Part shown: piece after piece, positions 1 through 8,536 of the stretch
How the letters are laid out: each line of letters begins with the position of its first letter
How positions within the stretch are numbered: position 1 is the first letter of the stretch
Assembly (NCBI GenBank): GCA_045807745.1
Contig: JBJMGT010000015.1
Coordinates: 124,001 to 188,000 of the forward strand
Reading direction: 5' to 3'
Length of the DNA stretch: 64,000 nucleotides
DNA from: QHXQ01 sp045807745
Lineage (GTDB): Bacteria > Acidobacteriota > Blastocatellia > Pyrinomonadales > Pyrinomonadaceae
Program-made: the position numbers and the translations under genes
Notes under the pieces: generated by a model
What the model was told of the DNA's origin: nothing
What the model saw: only the letters and a program-made list of their open reading frames with translations
Database searches by the model: none

Positions 1-1
1 C

Positions 2-59
2 CCCAAGTCGCAAGTCTCATGCTCAACAGGCGTCAATGACGCTGGACGTTAGACTTGGG
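2..59. repeat. inverted repeat at window edge
   Basis: An 8-base arm at 2-9 (CCCAAGTC) is exactly complementary to 52-59. The window edge may cut off more of the left arm. It resembles the other intergenic hairpins of this window and argues against starting the next gene at the in-frame ATG at 36, which would lie in the loop. Confidence 0.35.
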
Positions 60-71
60 ACTAGCCTAAAG

Positions 72-977
72 ATGTCCCAAATCGAACCAGAGGCAGCTTC
101 ACAAACACTTGAGCAGCCGACAGCATGCGTGTTAAGCGTGCGCGAGCCGACAGCGGCCGAGTTGTCGGTGCTCGCGCCGTTAGAGCGGTTTGCGTTTCGT
201 GTGACGCACAGGATGAACGAGGGCGCTTGGAAGCGTTTCTGGACGTTCTGCCAGCGCACGCTCGGCACGGGTTGGATTCGGCTGGCGACGTACAATCTGA
301 TGCACGTCTATGGGTTGGAGCATGTCGAGTCGGTCGCGCATGATCGCCCGTTGCTGCTGGTGGCGAATCACCGCTCGTTCTTCGACATGTATGTTGTCTC
401 GGCCGAACTATTCCGCCGGACGAAATGGCGGAAGAAACTTTTCTTTCCCGTGCGCGGCCGCTTCTTTTATGAATCGCTGTTGGGCATGTTCGTCAATCTG
501 GTGATGGGCTGGTGGTCTATGTATCCGCCGTTCTTCGCCGGGGGCGATAAGCCGCTGCTGGAGAAGCGCGAGTTCGATAAGTTCTCGCTGCGTCGCCTCG
601 TTGATCTCTGTCAGTACGGGGCGGGGCACGTCATCGGCTTTCATCCCGAAGGCACACGCAACAAGAGCGCCGACCCGTATAGTTATCTGCGCCCGCAACC
701 CGGCATCGGCCGCGTTATCCGCGCAGCCGACCCGCAGGTCATACCCGTCTTTATCGCCGGACTTGGCAATGACCTGCCGCGCCAAGTGCTCGGCAATTGG
801 ACGGGTGGGCCGCCCATTCGCATACACTTCGGCCCCGCGCTCGATCTCGCAGACTTTATGATGAAGCCCGACCGCCTGCGCACACATAAAGAGATCGCCG
901 ACTTCGTGATGACACAGATCGCGGCCCTCGGCGAACAGGATCGCGCGCTGTACAGTAAAGAAAGTGCTGAGTGCTGA
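72..977 (+). CDS. 1-acyl-glycerol-3-phosphate acyltransferase-like (PlsC) protein
   Basis: A 301-residue PlsC/LPLAT family protein that would transfer an acyl chain to a lysophospholipid or related acceptor at the inner membrane. The two catalytic blocks are visible: NHRSFFD (the NHx4D motif) near residue 97 and HPEGTR near residue 194. A frame is open from 36, but that ATG sits in a small hairpin, so the ATG at 72 (MSQIEPEA) is preferred; neither has a strong ribosome site. The last codons (SAEC, stop) lie inside the left arm of the inverted repeat at 962-1043, so the C-terminus was shaped by the repeat. It is followed by a lipid kinase on the same strand and belongs to a lipid gene neighbourhood. 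The acyl acceptor is unknown. Confidence 0.85.
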   Translation: MSQIEPEAASQTLEQPTACVLSVREPTAAELSVLAPLERFAFRVTHRMNEGAWKRFWTFCQRTLGTGWIRLATYNLMHVYGLEHVESVAHDRPLLLVANHRSFFDMYVVSAELFRRTKWRKKLFFPVRGRFFYESLLGMFVNLVMGWWSMYPPFFAGGDKPLLEKREFDKFSLRRLVDLCQYGAGHVIGFHPEGTRNKSADPYSYLRPQPGIGRVIRAADPQVIPVFIAGLGNDLPRQVLGNWTGGPPIRIHFGPALDLADFMMKPDRLRTHKEIADFVMTQIAALGEQDRALYSKESAEC

Positions 978-1043
978 GTCCTGAGTGCTGAGTAAAAGCA
1001 AGTGTCTTTCTACTCAGCACTCAGGACTCAGCACTCAGCACTT
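962..1043. repeat. perfect 33-bp inverted repeat of heptamer GTGCTGA
   Basis: Arms 962-994 and 1011-1043 are exact reverse complements over 33 bases with a 16-base loop. Each arm is a tandem run of the 7-base word GTGCTGA, with one GTCCTGA variant present in both arms. It contains the stop codon of the upstream acyltransferase and lies just before the lipid kinase start. The same word family recurs at 10141-10222. It could act as a strong hairpin in mRNA on both strands; there is no T-run typical of an intrinsic terminator. Confidence 0.9.
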
Positions 1044-1058
1044 CTATTCAGCACTTCG

Positions 1059-2003
1059 ATGACTCTACCATTGGTCATCATCAACCCGGCCTCGGCCGGT
1101 GGTGCAACGGGCGCGCAGTGGCCGCGGCTGGCGAGCGACGTGCGCACGCACTTCGGCGCGTTCGCCTGCGCGTTTACCGAAGCGCCGGGCGACGGTCGCC
1201 GCTTGGCCGAGCAGGAGGCGCGCGCCGGTCGTCGCCTCATCATCGCCTGTGGCGGCGACGGCACGATCTCGGAAGTGGCGAACGGCATACTGGCCGCTAA
1301 CGCAGATACTGAACTGGGCGTACTGCCCAGCGGGACGGGCGGCGACTTCCGCCGGACGCTCGGCGTGCCCACGCGCGGCGCAGAGGCGGCGGCAGCGTTG
1401 CGCAATGGCAGAACTGAATTAATTGATGTCGGTCGAGTCGAGTATCAGAACCACGAGGGCGCGCGCGAGACCAGATATTTTTTAAACGTCTCGTCCTGCG
1501 GCATGGGTGGGGAAGTGATCAAACGAGTCAAAGGCGAGACGCACGGCTGGTTGCCGGCGCATGCGGCTCGTCTGCTCGGCGGCAAAGTCTCGTTTGCGGC
1601 GGCGGCATTGCAAACGACGTTGAGTTTTAAAAGGCCGAGCGTGGTGGTGCAACTGGATGAGCGCGCGGAGCGGCGTCTGACCGTCGCCAACTTGTGCGTG
1701 GCGAACGCGCGCTTCTTTGGCGGCGGCATGAAGATCGCGCCAGAGGCCAAACTTAGCGACGGCTTGTTCGATGTGGTCGCACTCGGCGACTTGGACGCCT
1801 TGACGATCCTCACCAACGTCTACAAGCTCTACCTCGGCACACACCTCGGCATGCAGCAAGTGCACCACGCACATGCGACGCGTGTAACGGCCCGTGCGGT
1901 TGATGAGATGGTATTACTCGAAGTTGATGGCGAGTTGGTCGGGACTCTGCCCGCCACGTTTGAAGTCCGCCCGTGTGCGTTGCGCATCCGTGTTCCAAAT
2001 TGA
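1059..2003 (+). CDS. diacylglycerol kinase family lipid kinase (YegS/BmrU type)
   Basis: A 314-residue protein of the DAGK-catalytic family, which uses ATP to phosphorylate diacylglycerol or related lipids. The N-terminus has the IINPASAGG block, and the nucleotide-binding motif GGDGTISEVANG follows near residue 66. The C-terminal part carries NARFFGGGMKIAPEAKLSDG, typical of the YegS fold. The frame is open from 1002, but those first 19 codons are a translation of the heptamer hairpin, so the ATG at 1059 is chosen. The neighbours are a PlsC acyltransferase and an ether-lipid-type enzyme, which supports a membrane lipid role. Confidence 0.88.
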   Translation: MTLPLVIINPASAGGATGAQWPRLASDVRTHFGAFACAFTEAPGDGRRLAEQEARAGRRLIIACGGDGTISEVANGILAANADTELGVLPSGTGGDFRRTLGVPTRGAEAAAALRNGRTELIDVGRVEYQNHEGARETRYFLNVSSCGMGGEVIKRVKGETHGWLPAHAARLLGGKVSFAAAALQTTLSFKRPSVVVQLDERAERRLTVANLCVANARFFGGGMKIAPEAKLSDGLFDVVALGDLDALTILTNVYKLYLGTHLGMQQVHHAHATRVTARAVDEMVLLEVDGELVGTLPATFEVRPCALRIRVPN

Positions 2004-2047
2004 GTGCCCGGCAAGGCATTTAAATCTCACAGCCTATACCCATCTGC

Positions 2048-3169
2048 TCACGCGAATGCACCTTTACCGAGGAAGTGCGCGCGCACGTACGCGACCGTCT
2101 CCTGCAAAGTCTCCTGCGGGTCGCGCGTGGTGAACCCAAGTTCGCGCTGTGCCTTGCCGGCGTCCAGATACCAGAAGTGCTCTGCTTGTTCGATCTCGTC
2201 GGGCTTGACGGGCGGCGTCAACTCCCAGTGACGATAGAGCGAGTGGAGGGCTTGCGCGCCGGAGACGGCGAGACGTGAAGGCAGAGCTAGGCGCGGCGCG
2301 GAGACTTTCGTGAGCCGCTCCAGCCGATCAAAGAATTTGGCGAACGACCAGTTCGCCGCGCCGAGCAAATAACGTTCGCCGTGTGCGCCGCGCGCAAGCG
2401 CCGCCGGCAGCACGGCCGCCACATCACGCGCGTCAACGAAACTCAACCCGCCGCCCGGCACGCTGATGATCTTACGCGCGAGAAAATCCAGTATCACTTT
2501 GGTCGAGCTTAAGCGTTCATCGCCGGGGCCGAGCAACAGACTCGGATTAACGATGACGAGGCGCGAGCCAGCGCCTGTAAAATGTTCCAGCGCGACGCGC
2601 TCCTGATAGAACTTACTCGTGTAATAGGGCCAGCGCGCGATCAGATCGAGCGGCGCGGGCCAGTTTTCATCGGGCACGATCTGCTCGTCGTTCGTTACGG
2701 CAATCGTACCGCTGGTCGAGACGAGCAGCATGTCGCGCACGCCCGCCGCGCGCGCCGCCTGACAGAGCAGACGTGTGCCGTCCACGTGCAACTCGTACAT
2801 CTGGTGCGAGTCGTCGCGCTCGCGCGAGACGCGGCCCGCGAGATGATAGATCGCGCCGACACCAGCCACCGCGCGCGCGACATCGGTCGCATTGGTGATC
2901 GAGCCGGTCATAACCTCAACACCCAACTCCTCCGCCCAAGCTGGCGCGGAAGTGGCAAAGACGCGCAGACGCTTCTCGCCTGTTGCGACTAAATGCTTGA
3001 CGAGATGCGTGCCCAGAAAGCCCGTCCCGCCCGTCACCAGCGTCACCGGCGCGGCACGTTTGACGAGCGCGGTACTCTTGGCCGTGCGTTTAACCGCGGG
3101 CTGCTTGGTCGTCGATTTCTTCTTGGTCGCCACCGCCTTGCGCGGCGCGCGCTTCTTTGTCGTAGCCAT
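2048..3169 (-). CDS. NAD(P)-dependent epimerase/reductase (extended SDR) with Lys-rich N-terminal tail
   Basis: A 373-residue extended short-chain dehydrogenase. TGGTGFLG, the Rossmann glycine motif, is near residue 46, and YYTSK, the catalytic YxxxK, is near residue 193. It resembles the dihydroflavonol-reductase/HpnA-like branch, which acts on sugars, sterols or other lipid-linked substrates. Before the Rossmann fold lies a tail of about 40 residues made almost only of Lys, Ala, Thr, Arg, Pro and Val (MATTKKRAPRKAVATKKK...), reminiscent of histone-H1-like tails and unusual for this enzyme family. The open frame continues upstream to 3226 through a hairpin; the start at 3169 is chosen. It lies downstream of the large lipid enzyme on the same strand. 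Confidence 0.82.
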   Translation of the reverse strand: MATTKKRAPRKAVATKKKSTTKQPAVKRTAKSTALVKRAAPVTLVTGGTGFLGTHLVKHLVATGEKRLRVFATSAPAWAEELGVEVMTGSITNATDVARAVAGVGAIYHLAGRVSRERDDSHQMYELHVDGTRLLCQAARAAGVRDMLLVSTSGTIAVTNDEQIVPDENWPAPLDLIARWPYYTSKFYQERVALEHFTGAGSRLVIVNPSLLLGPGDERLSSTKVILDFLARKIISVPGGGLSFVDARDVAAVLPAALARGAHGERYLLGAANWSFAKFFDRLERLTKVSAPRLALPSRLAVSGAQALHSLYRHWELTPPVKPDEIEQAEHFWYLDAGKAQRELGFTTRDPQETLQETVAYVRAHFLGKGAFA

Positions 3170-3174
3170 AAAAG

Positions 3175-3251
3175 AGCAGTGACGAGTGACAAGTGACGAG
3201 TTAAAGCAAACAGTTATGCTTGTCACTTGTCACTCGTCACTTGTCACTGCT
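3175..3251. repeat. inverted repeat of heptamers GTGACGA/GTGACAA
   Basis: Both arms are tandem runs of GTGACRA words with period 7, separated by a short AT-rich loop. The arms pair perfectly only when slipped by one heptamer. The element holds the last codons of the 1470-residue enzyme (ending AVTSDE) and ends just before the start of the SDR gene. Copies with the same words occur at 21331-21414 and 57589-57671. Confidence 0.85.
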
Positions 3252-6200
3252 GTCGTTTTCGTGCGTTCGGCGCGCCAGCGGCGGCGCAGGGTGGTAGCGT
3301 CAAAGTGGTTGCGCGTGCCGTCGCGCAGGTTCTCGATCTCGTGGCGGACGAAGGCGGCGATCAGGCGATAGGCGTCCGACTTGGACATGCCCTTAGTCAT
3401 CGCAGCTAGTTCATCGGGCGCGAGGAAGCGGCCGACGCGCGCACCCACATCGCGGCTGCGGAGCATGTTCGACCCTTTCGGCAACGCCTCGTATGTGCCG
3501 TAGACGTAGATGGGCAGAATGCCTGTGTGCGCCGTTAGTGCGATGAAGCCGAGCACCGGCTTGAACTCGGCCAACTCGCCCGTAAGCGAGCGCGTGCCTT
3601 CGGGGAAGATGAGCGCGTTGTAACCGCGATCCAGGAACGAGAGCGCGTGGCGCAGAGACTTGCGCAAGCTGCCGCTCCGCTCAATCGGCACGGTGTTCGT
3701 GAAGTTATACATGTAGGCGCGCTTGTACTTGTTGTCGAAGAAGTAATCGGCCGCGGCGAGCGCCACCAGATCACGACCCGCCTCGCCCAGCGCCATGCGG
3801 ATCAGGCCCGTGTCTAGATGCGACGTGTGGTTGGCGGCGACGATGAAGTTCGTGTGGACGGGGACGTTCGTGCAGCCCTCACACTTCATGTTTAGCACGC
3901 GCTCGTAAAAAGTGCGCTGCAATAGATCAAGCCCACGATTTCCGACCGAGCGGACGAGTGAGGGCACGTGAATCTCGTCCTCCTCTTTGCGCGTCTCGGC
4001 GCGATGCTCCGCGACCCGTTCGCGTTCCGTGCTCGACTGGCGCGAGACGACGGCCGCCAACTCGCGCAGGTCGCGCACTTCGGTCAGAGTGTCGGGCGAG
4101 GTGAGCGTGCCGCCCGCCTGCTCGATGGCGCTCGCCAGTTCGACATACATCAAACTGTCGAAGCCGAGATCGCTAAGCCGTGTGTCGAGTTTGATCTCAG
4201 CGCGTGGGCGATTAGCGACCGTCGCGACAATGTCGATCAACCAGTGCGCGCCTTTATCTTTCGTGGCGCGCTCTTCCGTCAGTCCGGCGTCCGGCAGTTG
4301 GCGCAGGCTCTGTTCCAGCACTTGCATGGCCGCGACGACTTCACGCCGCTTGACCTTGCGCGTCGCCGTGCGCGGCAACTCGCCGTCCCAGAAATGGAGC
4401 ACCTTGATGCGCTTGAAGAAGGGCAGCGCGGAGGATATATCTTTGAAGTGTTCTTCGATCTTGCGTTTGACTTCTGTGCGGGGGAGCGCGATGTCGTAGT
4501 CGTAATCGGGCACGACCATGCACGCGACCTTCTCGCCCAACGCGCCATCGGGCAAGCCCACCACGCTCAACTCCTTGATGTAGGGCGAGTCACTGTAGAG
4601 TTCTTCAATCTCGTCCGGGTAGACGTTCTTGCCGTTCGTATCGACGATGATGTCCTTCGAGCGCCCGACGAGATAGAGGTTGCCGTCGTCGTCCAAGCGA
4701 CCGAGGTCGCCCGTATAGAGCCAGCGGTTGATGAGCACGGATTTCGTCGCGTCCTCGTTGTTGTAATAACCGAGCATCACGTTCGCGCCGCGTGCGATGA
4801 CCTCGCCGATGCCGTGCTCATTCGGCTCGATGATCTTCACTTCGACGCCCGGCACGGCGCGGCCGACGCTCGACGCGTTCAACTTGTTTGCGGGCCGCGT
4901 GACGGTCAGCACGGGCGCTGCTTCGGTCAGGCCATAGCCTTCGAGGATCGTGAAGCCGAGACCGTGAAAGTCCTTCTTAACCTGCTCGTTTAAGGCCGAG
5001 CCGCCGCTGATTAAATAACGTATGCGCCCGCCAAGACCTGTGTGGATCGGGCGAAAGACGATCTGCCCAAGGTTGAGCGGCGTGTTGTCGCGCAGCCAGC
5101 TGTTCGCGGTCATCAACGTGTCGGCGATGCTGCCCACCCATTCGCCGCGCTCGCGCAGGCGATTCATGATGCGCCGGTGCAGCAACTCCCACAGCGCGGG
5201 CACGCCGACCATGCCGGTCACGTGCCCGTTCTTGATCGCGCGGGCCAGTTCCTCGCCATTCAACTCTGGCAGATAAGTGATCTGCGCGCCGCGACTCAAA
5301 GGCGTGAGGAAGCCGGTCGAGAATTCAAACGTGTGATGTAGCGGCAGGACTGAGAGCACGCCGTCGCGCGTCGTCATGTCGAAGACGGAGGCGAGCATCG
5401 AGACCATGTTCGCAAAGTTCTTGTGCGAGAGCATGACTCCTTTAGGCTGCCCCGTCGTGCCCGACGTGAAGATGAGCGACGCCACTGTCTGCGCCTGCAC
5501 GCGCGCCGGTAAGAGTGCGATGCGCTCGTCTTCAACGGCCTGCGGCGGCAGTGCAAAAACTTCGGCGAAGCGCCAAAGGCGCGTGGCCTCAAGCCCTTCC
5601 TCTTGCAATCGCTCCGCGAGGTCTGGATGCTGCTCGGCCAGCTCCGAGCTGATGACAAGTCCGGTTGCGCCGCTGGCACGCGCGAAGTTGACTACCTCGC
5701 CGGTCATACTTTCAGGATCGAGCGGCACACAGGTCGCGCCGGTCTTCAGCACGCCGAAATAGGTCATGCCCCATTCCGGCGCGTTGTGACTTAAGAGCAT
5801 CACGCGGTCGCCGGGCTTGACGCCTTCGCTGGCGAAGAAGGCGGCGGCGCGCGTGGCCAACTCGTGCAGGTCGGCGTAGGTGTATTGCTCCTGCTCCCCG
5901 TCGCGCTCTATGCGCATGGCGACGCGCGTCGCGTAACGCTTGGTTGAAGTCTCGAACAACTCAAGCAGGTCGCGATAGGTGTAGATGCGCTTCTCCTGCT
6001 TGCGCATGTCCTCTTCGAGTTGCGGGAAGACCCACTTCTTCAAACCGGGGAAGTGGACGTGCATCCAGTAGTCGTACCAGTCGAACTGTTCCGGATTCCA
6101 GACGAGCAGGTGGCGCTCGTCCTTGCGGAAGCGCGCGAAGAGCGAGCGCACGTTGTCGGCGCGGAAGATGTAAGCGTTGTCCACCATGAACGGGCGGAAC

Positions 6201-7642
6201 AACTCAAACGCTTCCTTCGTCTCGCGCGTCACCTCTTCCAGACGCTCGACCGATTCCTTAGCGCGGTCGATAATGTCGGTCACGCGCCCGCCGCCCCAAC
6301 GCGGGCGCACGCGGTCGAGCAGCTTACTGGCTTGCTTCGCCGCCGCATGCACCATCGGCGTCGATGTCTTATCAAACCGCGAAGGCGTGACCGGCCGCGC
6401 CTCCATCCGCCCCGCGATCTCGTTGACGAGTTTGAAGCCGCCATCCTGCTCGGAAAAATGTTTGCGCTTGTAAAGACCGACCAGCCCGACGATGCGGCGC
6501 ATGTCGTTCGGGTTCGCGTCGCCGGTCGCCGCTTGATAGACGAGGCGCGGCTCCTGTACCAGCGCTTCAGCCGTCACCGCGAGCATCACGGCCGCGACCT
6601 GATCGACCGGCGTGATGTCGAGCACAAGCTTATCGTTGACCGGAATCTGCGTCTGCCCTTTGAGCGCGATGAAGATGAGCGGCGCGGTCGTCGTGAAGCC
6701 TTCGTTCCAGCCGGGGAAGGGATAGCTGATCGCCGATTCGACGATTGACGGGCGCACAATCGCGCGCACCATCCCTTGCTCGGCCGCGACAAGTTGCTCG
6801 CCCAGACTCTTCGTGTACGTGTAGATGTTCGGCCAGCCCCACCATTCTGCACGCTCGATGCCAAGTTCCGTCAGACGTGTGCGTGTCCAGACCTTGCGCT
6901 CGCGCGCAACGGCCAAGCCCATCGCGTCCAGGTCATCAGGATTGCGCCCTTCTTCAATCAGCCGCTTGCGCCCCGTCTCGCGGAAACGCGCGGCTTGCAG
7001 CGCATCGCGCGCCTCGTCCTTCACGCGCTCTGACAGTTTCGCGCAGTCCCTGATCTCCTGTTCGACATCGAACTCTACGTCCGGCAACTCGTCGCGGCGC
7101 GGGAAGTAGCCCAGCACCGGGTCGCTCTCCCACACGGGGCCGGAGCGGTTGCCCGCGACAAAGCAGGTCGAGACGTGCACAAGCGCCGGGCGCTGCATCC
7201 GCTTCGTAAACGCGATGACGTTCTGTGTGCCGACGACGTTTGTGCGCAGCGCGCTCTCAAGCGTCGGGTTGAACGTAACGTTGCCTGCGCTGTTGATGAC
7301 GATGTCTATGTCATCCGCGATCCGCTGCGCTTCCTCTTCACTGTGCCCTAAGTTCTTCTCGCCGATGTCGCCGCCGACCACCTGCACCTTGTCGCGGATA
7401 AAACCCTCGAACGCGCTGCCATAACGCTCGCGCAACGGCTCGAACGGCGGCGCGGTGATGACGTGCTCCCAAAACCTCGTCTCAGATTCCGCGGCCGAGC
7501 GCGCGCGCACCGTCACATACACACGCGCGATGTTCGGAAAGCGATGGAGCAACATGCTCAGCGTCACTTTGCCGAGAAAACCCGTGCTGCCGATGATTAG
7601 AATCTTTCGGCCTTGATAAATGTCTGTGGGCGACAGTTTCAT
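3230..7642 (-). CDS. ElbD-like fusion: thioester reductase / acyl-AMP ligase / ACP / PlsC acyltransferase
   Basis: A 1470-residue multidomain enzyme. Residues 1-450 form a fatty acyl-CoA/thioester reductase, with the Rossmann motif GSTGFLG at 18-24 and YTYTK near 274. Residues of about 560-1110 form an AMP-binding acyl ligase, with the ATP loop FTSGTTGQPKG near 721. An acyl carrier domain follows, with the phosphopantetheine site LGFDSLM near 1160. Residues of about 1250-1440 form a PlsC acyltransferase, with NHTSHLD near 1270 and FPEGTRS near 1343. This set can activate a fatty acid, hold it on the carrier, reduce it and acylate a glycerol backbone, as described for the myxobacterial ether-lipid enzyme ElbD. 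Its last codons are encoded by a heptamer hairpin. The product is inferred from domains only. Confidence 0.85.
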   Translation of the reverse strand: MKLSPTDIYQGRKILIIGSTGFLGKVTLSMLLHRFPNIARVYVTVRARSAAESETRFWEHVITAPPFEPLRERYGSAFEGFIRDKVQVVGGDIGEKNLGHSEEEAQRIADDIDIVINSAGNVTFNPTLESALRTNVVGTQNVIAFTKRMQRPALVHVSTCFVAGNRSGPVWESDPVLGYFPRRDELPDVEFDVEQEIRDCAKLSERVKDEARDALQAARFRETGRKRLIEEGRNPDDLDAMGLAVARERKVWTRTRLTELGIERAEWWGWPNIYTYTKSLGEQLVAAEQGMVRAIVRPSIVESAISYPFPGWNEGFTTTAPLIFIALKGQTQIPVNDKLVLDITPVDQVAAVMLAVTAEALVQEPRLVYQAATGDANPNDMRRIVGLVGLYKRKHFSEQDGGFKLVNEIAGRMEARPVTPSRFDKTSTPMVHAAAKQASKLLDRVRPRWGGGRVTDIIDRAKESVERLEEVTRETKEAFELFRPFMVDNAYIFRADNVRSLFARFRKDERHLLVWNPEQFDWYDYWMHVHFPGLKKWVFPQLEEDMRKQEKRIYTYRDLLELFETSTKRYATRVAMRIERDGEQEQYTYADLHELATRAAAFFASEGVKPGDRVMLLSHNAPEWGMTYFGVLKTGATCVPLDPESMTGEVVNFARASGATGLVISSELAEQHPDLAERLQEEGLEATRLWRFAEVFALPPQAVEDERIALLPARVQAQTVASLIFTSGTTGQPKGVMLSHKNFANMVSMLASVFDMTTRDGVLSVLPLHHTFEFSTGFLTPLSRGAQITYLPELNGEELARAIKNGHVTGMVGVPALWELLHRRIMNRLRERGEWVGSIADTLMTANSWLRDNTPLNLGQIVFRPIHTGLGGRIRYLISGGSALNEQVKKDFHGLGFTILEGYGLTEAAPVLTVTRPANKLNASSVGRAVPGVEVKIIEPNEHGIGEVIARGANVMLGYYNNEDATKSVLINRWLYTGDLGRLDDDGNLYLVGRSKDIIVDTNGKNVYPDEIEELYSDSPYIKELSVVGLPDGALGEKVACMVVPDYDYDIALPRTEVKRKIEEHFKDISSALPFFKRIKVLHFWDGELPRTATRKVKRREVVAAMQVLEQSLRQLPDAGLTEERATKDKGAHWLIDIVATVANRPRAEIKLDTRLSDLGFDSLMYVELASAIEQAGGTLTSPDTLTEVRDLRELAAVVSRQSSTERERVAEHRAETRKEEDEIHVPSLVRSVGNRGLDLLQRTFYERVLNMKCEGCTNVPVHTNFIVAANHTSHLDTGLIRMALGEAGRDLVALAAADYFFDNKYKRAYMYNFTNTVPIERSGSLRKSLRHALSFLDRGYNALIFPEGTRSLTGELAEFKPVLGFIALTAHTGILPIYVYGTYEALPKGSNMLRSRDVGARVGRFLAPDELAAMTKGMSKSDAYRLIAAFVRHEIENLRDGTRNHFDATTLRRRWRAERTKTTAVTSDE

Positions 7643-7670
7643 TGCTAATGCAGTCTACACAAGTAAAGTC

Positions 7671-8522
7671 TCAAAATGGAATGTCATCTGCTTCAACGTT
7701 TATAGAATGTTGAAAATCGAAGACGCCATCTGATGTGATAAATCTGAATTGTACACGCCCTGTAAGCCTGTACGAATATTCAATTTGATCCCCTGCATAT
7801 TTATTAGCCACAATTCTGGTGGCGATAAATTTTAACTGCGCCCACGATTTTGGCGGTAGTCGAGCGATAGGCGGTACTAAGAAGTAGCGATATCTGTATT
7901 CTGGTATATCAGATTCAATCTGAGAGCATTCTTTACTATCCTGCTCTACGTGCCAATTGTGCCCGGCATAAAAGTAGACAGTGCTAATTTCCGATGAGGG
8001 CTTGTTATTATCATTGAAAAGGTTAAGTCGAAAATGAACAGTTGCCGTCGCTTTAGATGATGTAGTCGTAAGTGAACCTTCAGGCGGCTTTAATTCAACG
8101 CGGATTTGACTCTTTCTAACTTGTTCAATTTCATTCTTTGCCCATTGAAGATTCTTAACAAGTTCCTGTCGTAGATGGGAAATAGAGTCTCCATACTCAA
8201 TGTGGCGTCTGTGCTTAAGATCAAAAGGTATGTCCTTCGTATCTCTAGTAAGAAGAATACAAAATTTATCTTTAGCATGAGCATAACCTACTTCATAAAA
8301 AACATTAGGATTCTGTCCTGACATATCAGCGATAATGATATCAGCAGCATCAATTTGACGATAAATTCTATCCATCATTCCTTCGGTAAATAGCTGCTCA
8401 TCGAGACGATTAGCGGCTATCCCTACCTGTGATGCTGCCTCTTTGATCCCGATATTGTAGATGTCGCCAAATTTTGCATCGAATGGCATCAGAACGAAGG
8501 CAATAAGTTGTCGATCTTCCAT
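7671..8522 (-). CDS. nucleoside 2-deoxyribosyltransferase-like protein, probably laterally acquired
   Basis: A 283-residue protein. Its first 135 residues look like a nucleoside 2-deoxyribosyltransferase-type fold: LIAFVLMPFD at the start, IIADMSGQNPNVFYEVGYAHA near residues 66-86 with a candidate catalytic Glu in FYE, then FCILLTRD. The second half is predicted beta-rich with no recognised family. Related folds act on nucleosides or NAD and occur in bacterial conflict systems, so a defence or signalling role is possible but unproven. The frame is open to 9089, but that extension lies antisense in the next gene; the ATG at 8522 (MEDRQLIAF) is the start. The gene is strikingly AT-rich: 8101-8160 holds 20 G+C in 60. 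It starts 14 bp after the LarA-like gene and ends 28 bp before the lipid enzyme. Confidence 0.7.
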   Translation of the reverse strand: MEDRQLIAFVLMPFDAKFGDIYNIGIKEAASQVGIAANRLDEQLFTEGMMDRIYRQIDAADIIIADMSGQNPNVFYEVGYAHAKDKFCILLTRDTKDIPFDLKHRRHIEYGDSISHLRQELVKNLQWAKNEIEQVRKSQIRVELKPPEGSLTTTSSKATATVHFRLNLFNDNNKPSSEISTVYFYAGHNWHVEQDSKECSQIESDIPEYRYRYFLVPPIARLPPKSWAQLKFIATRIVANKYAGDQIEYSYRLTGRVQFRFITSDGVFDFQHSINVEADDIPF

Positions 8523-8536
8523 AGAGCACTCAACTA

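Noticed and set aside
1002..1058. Upstream start for the lipid kinase
   Set aside because: These codons are the heptamer hairpin translated; the family N-terminus begins at 1059.
6020..6748. Long plus-strand reading frames antisense to the 1470-residue enzyme (also 3968-4993)
   Set aside because: They lie fully within a gene with clear catalytic motifs; the translations are Arg/Ala/Asp-rich with no motif, as expected for antisense frames in GC-rich DNA.
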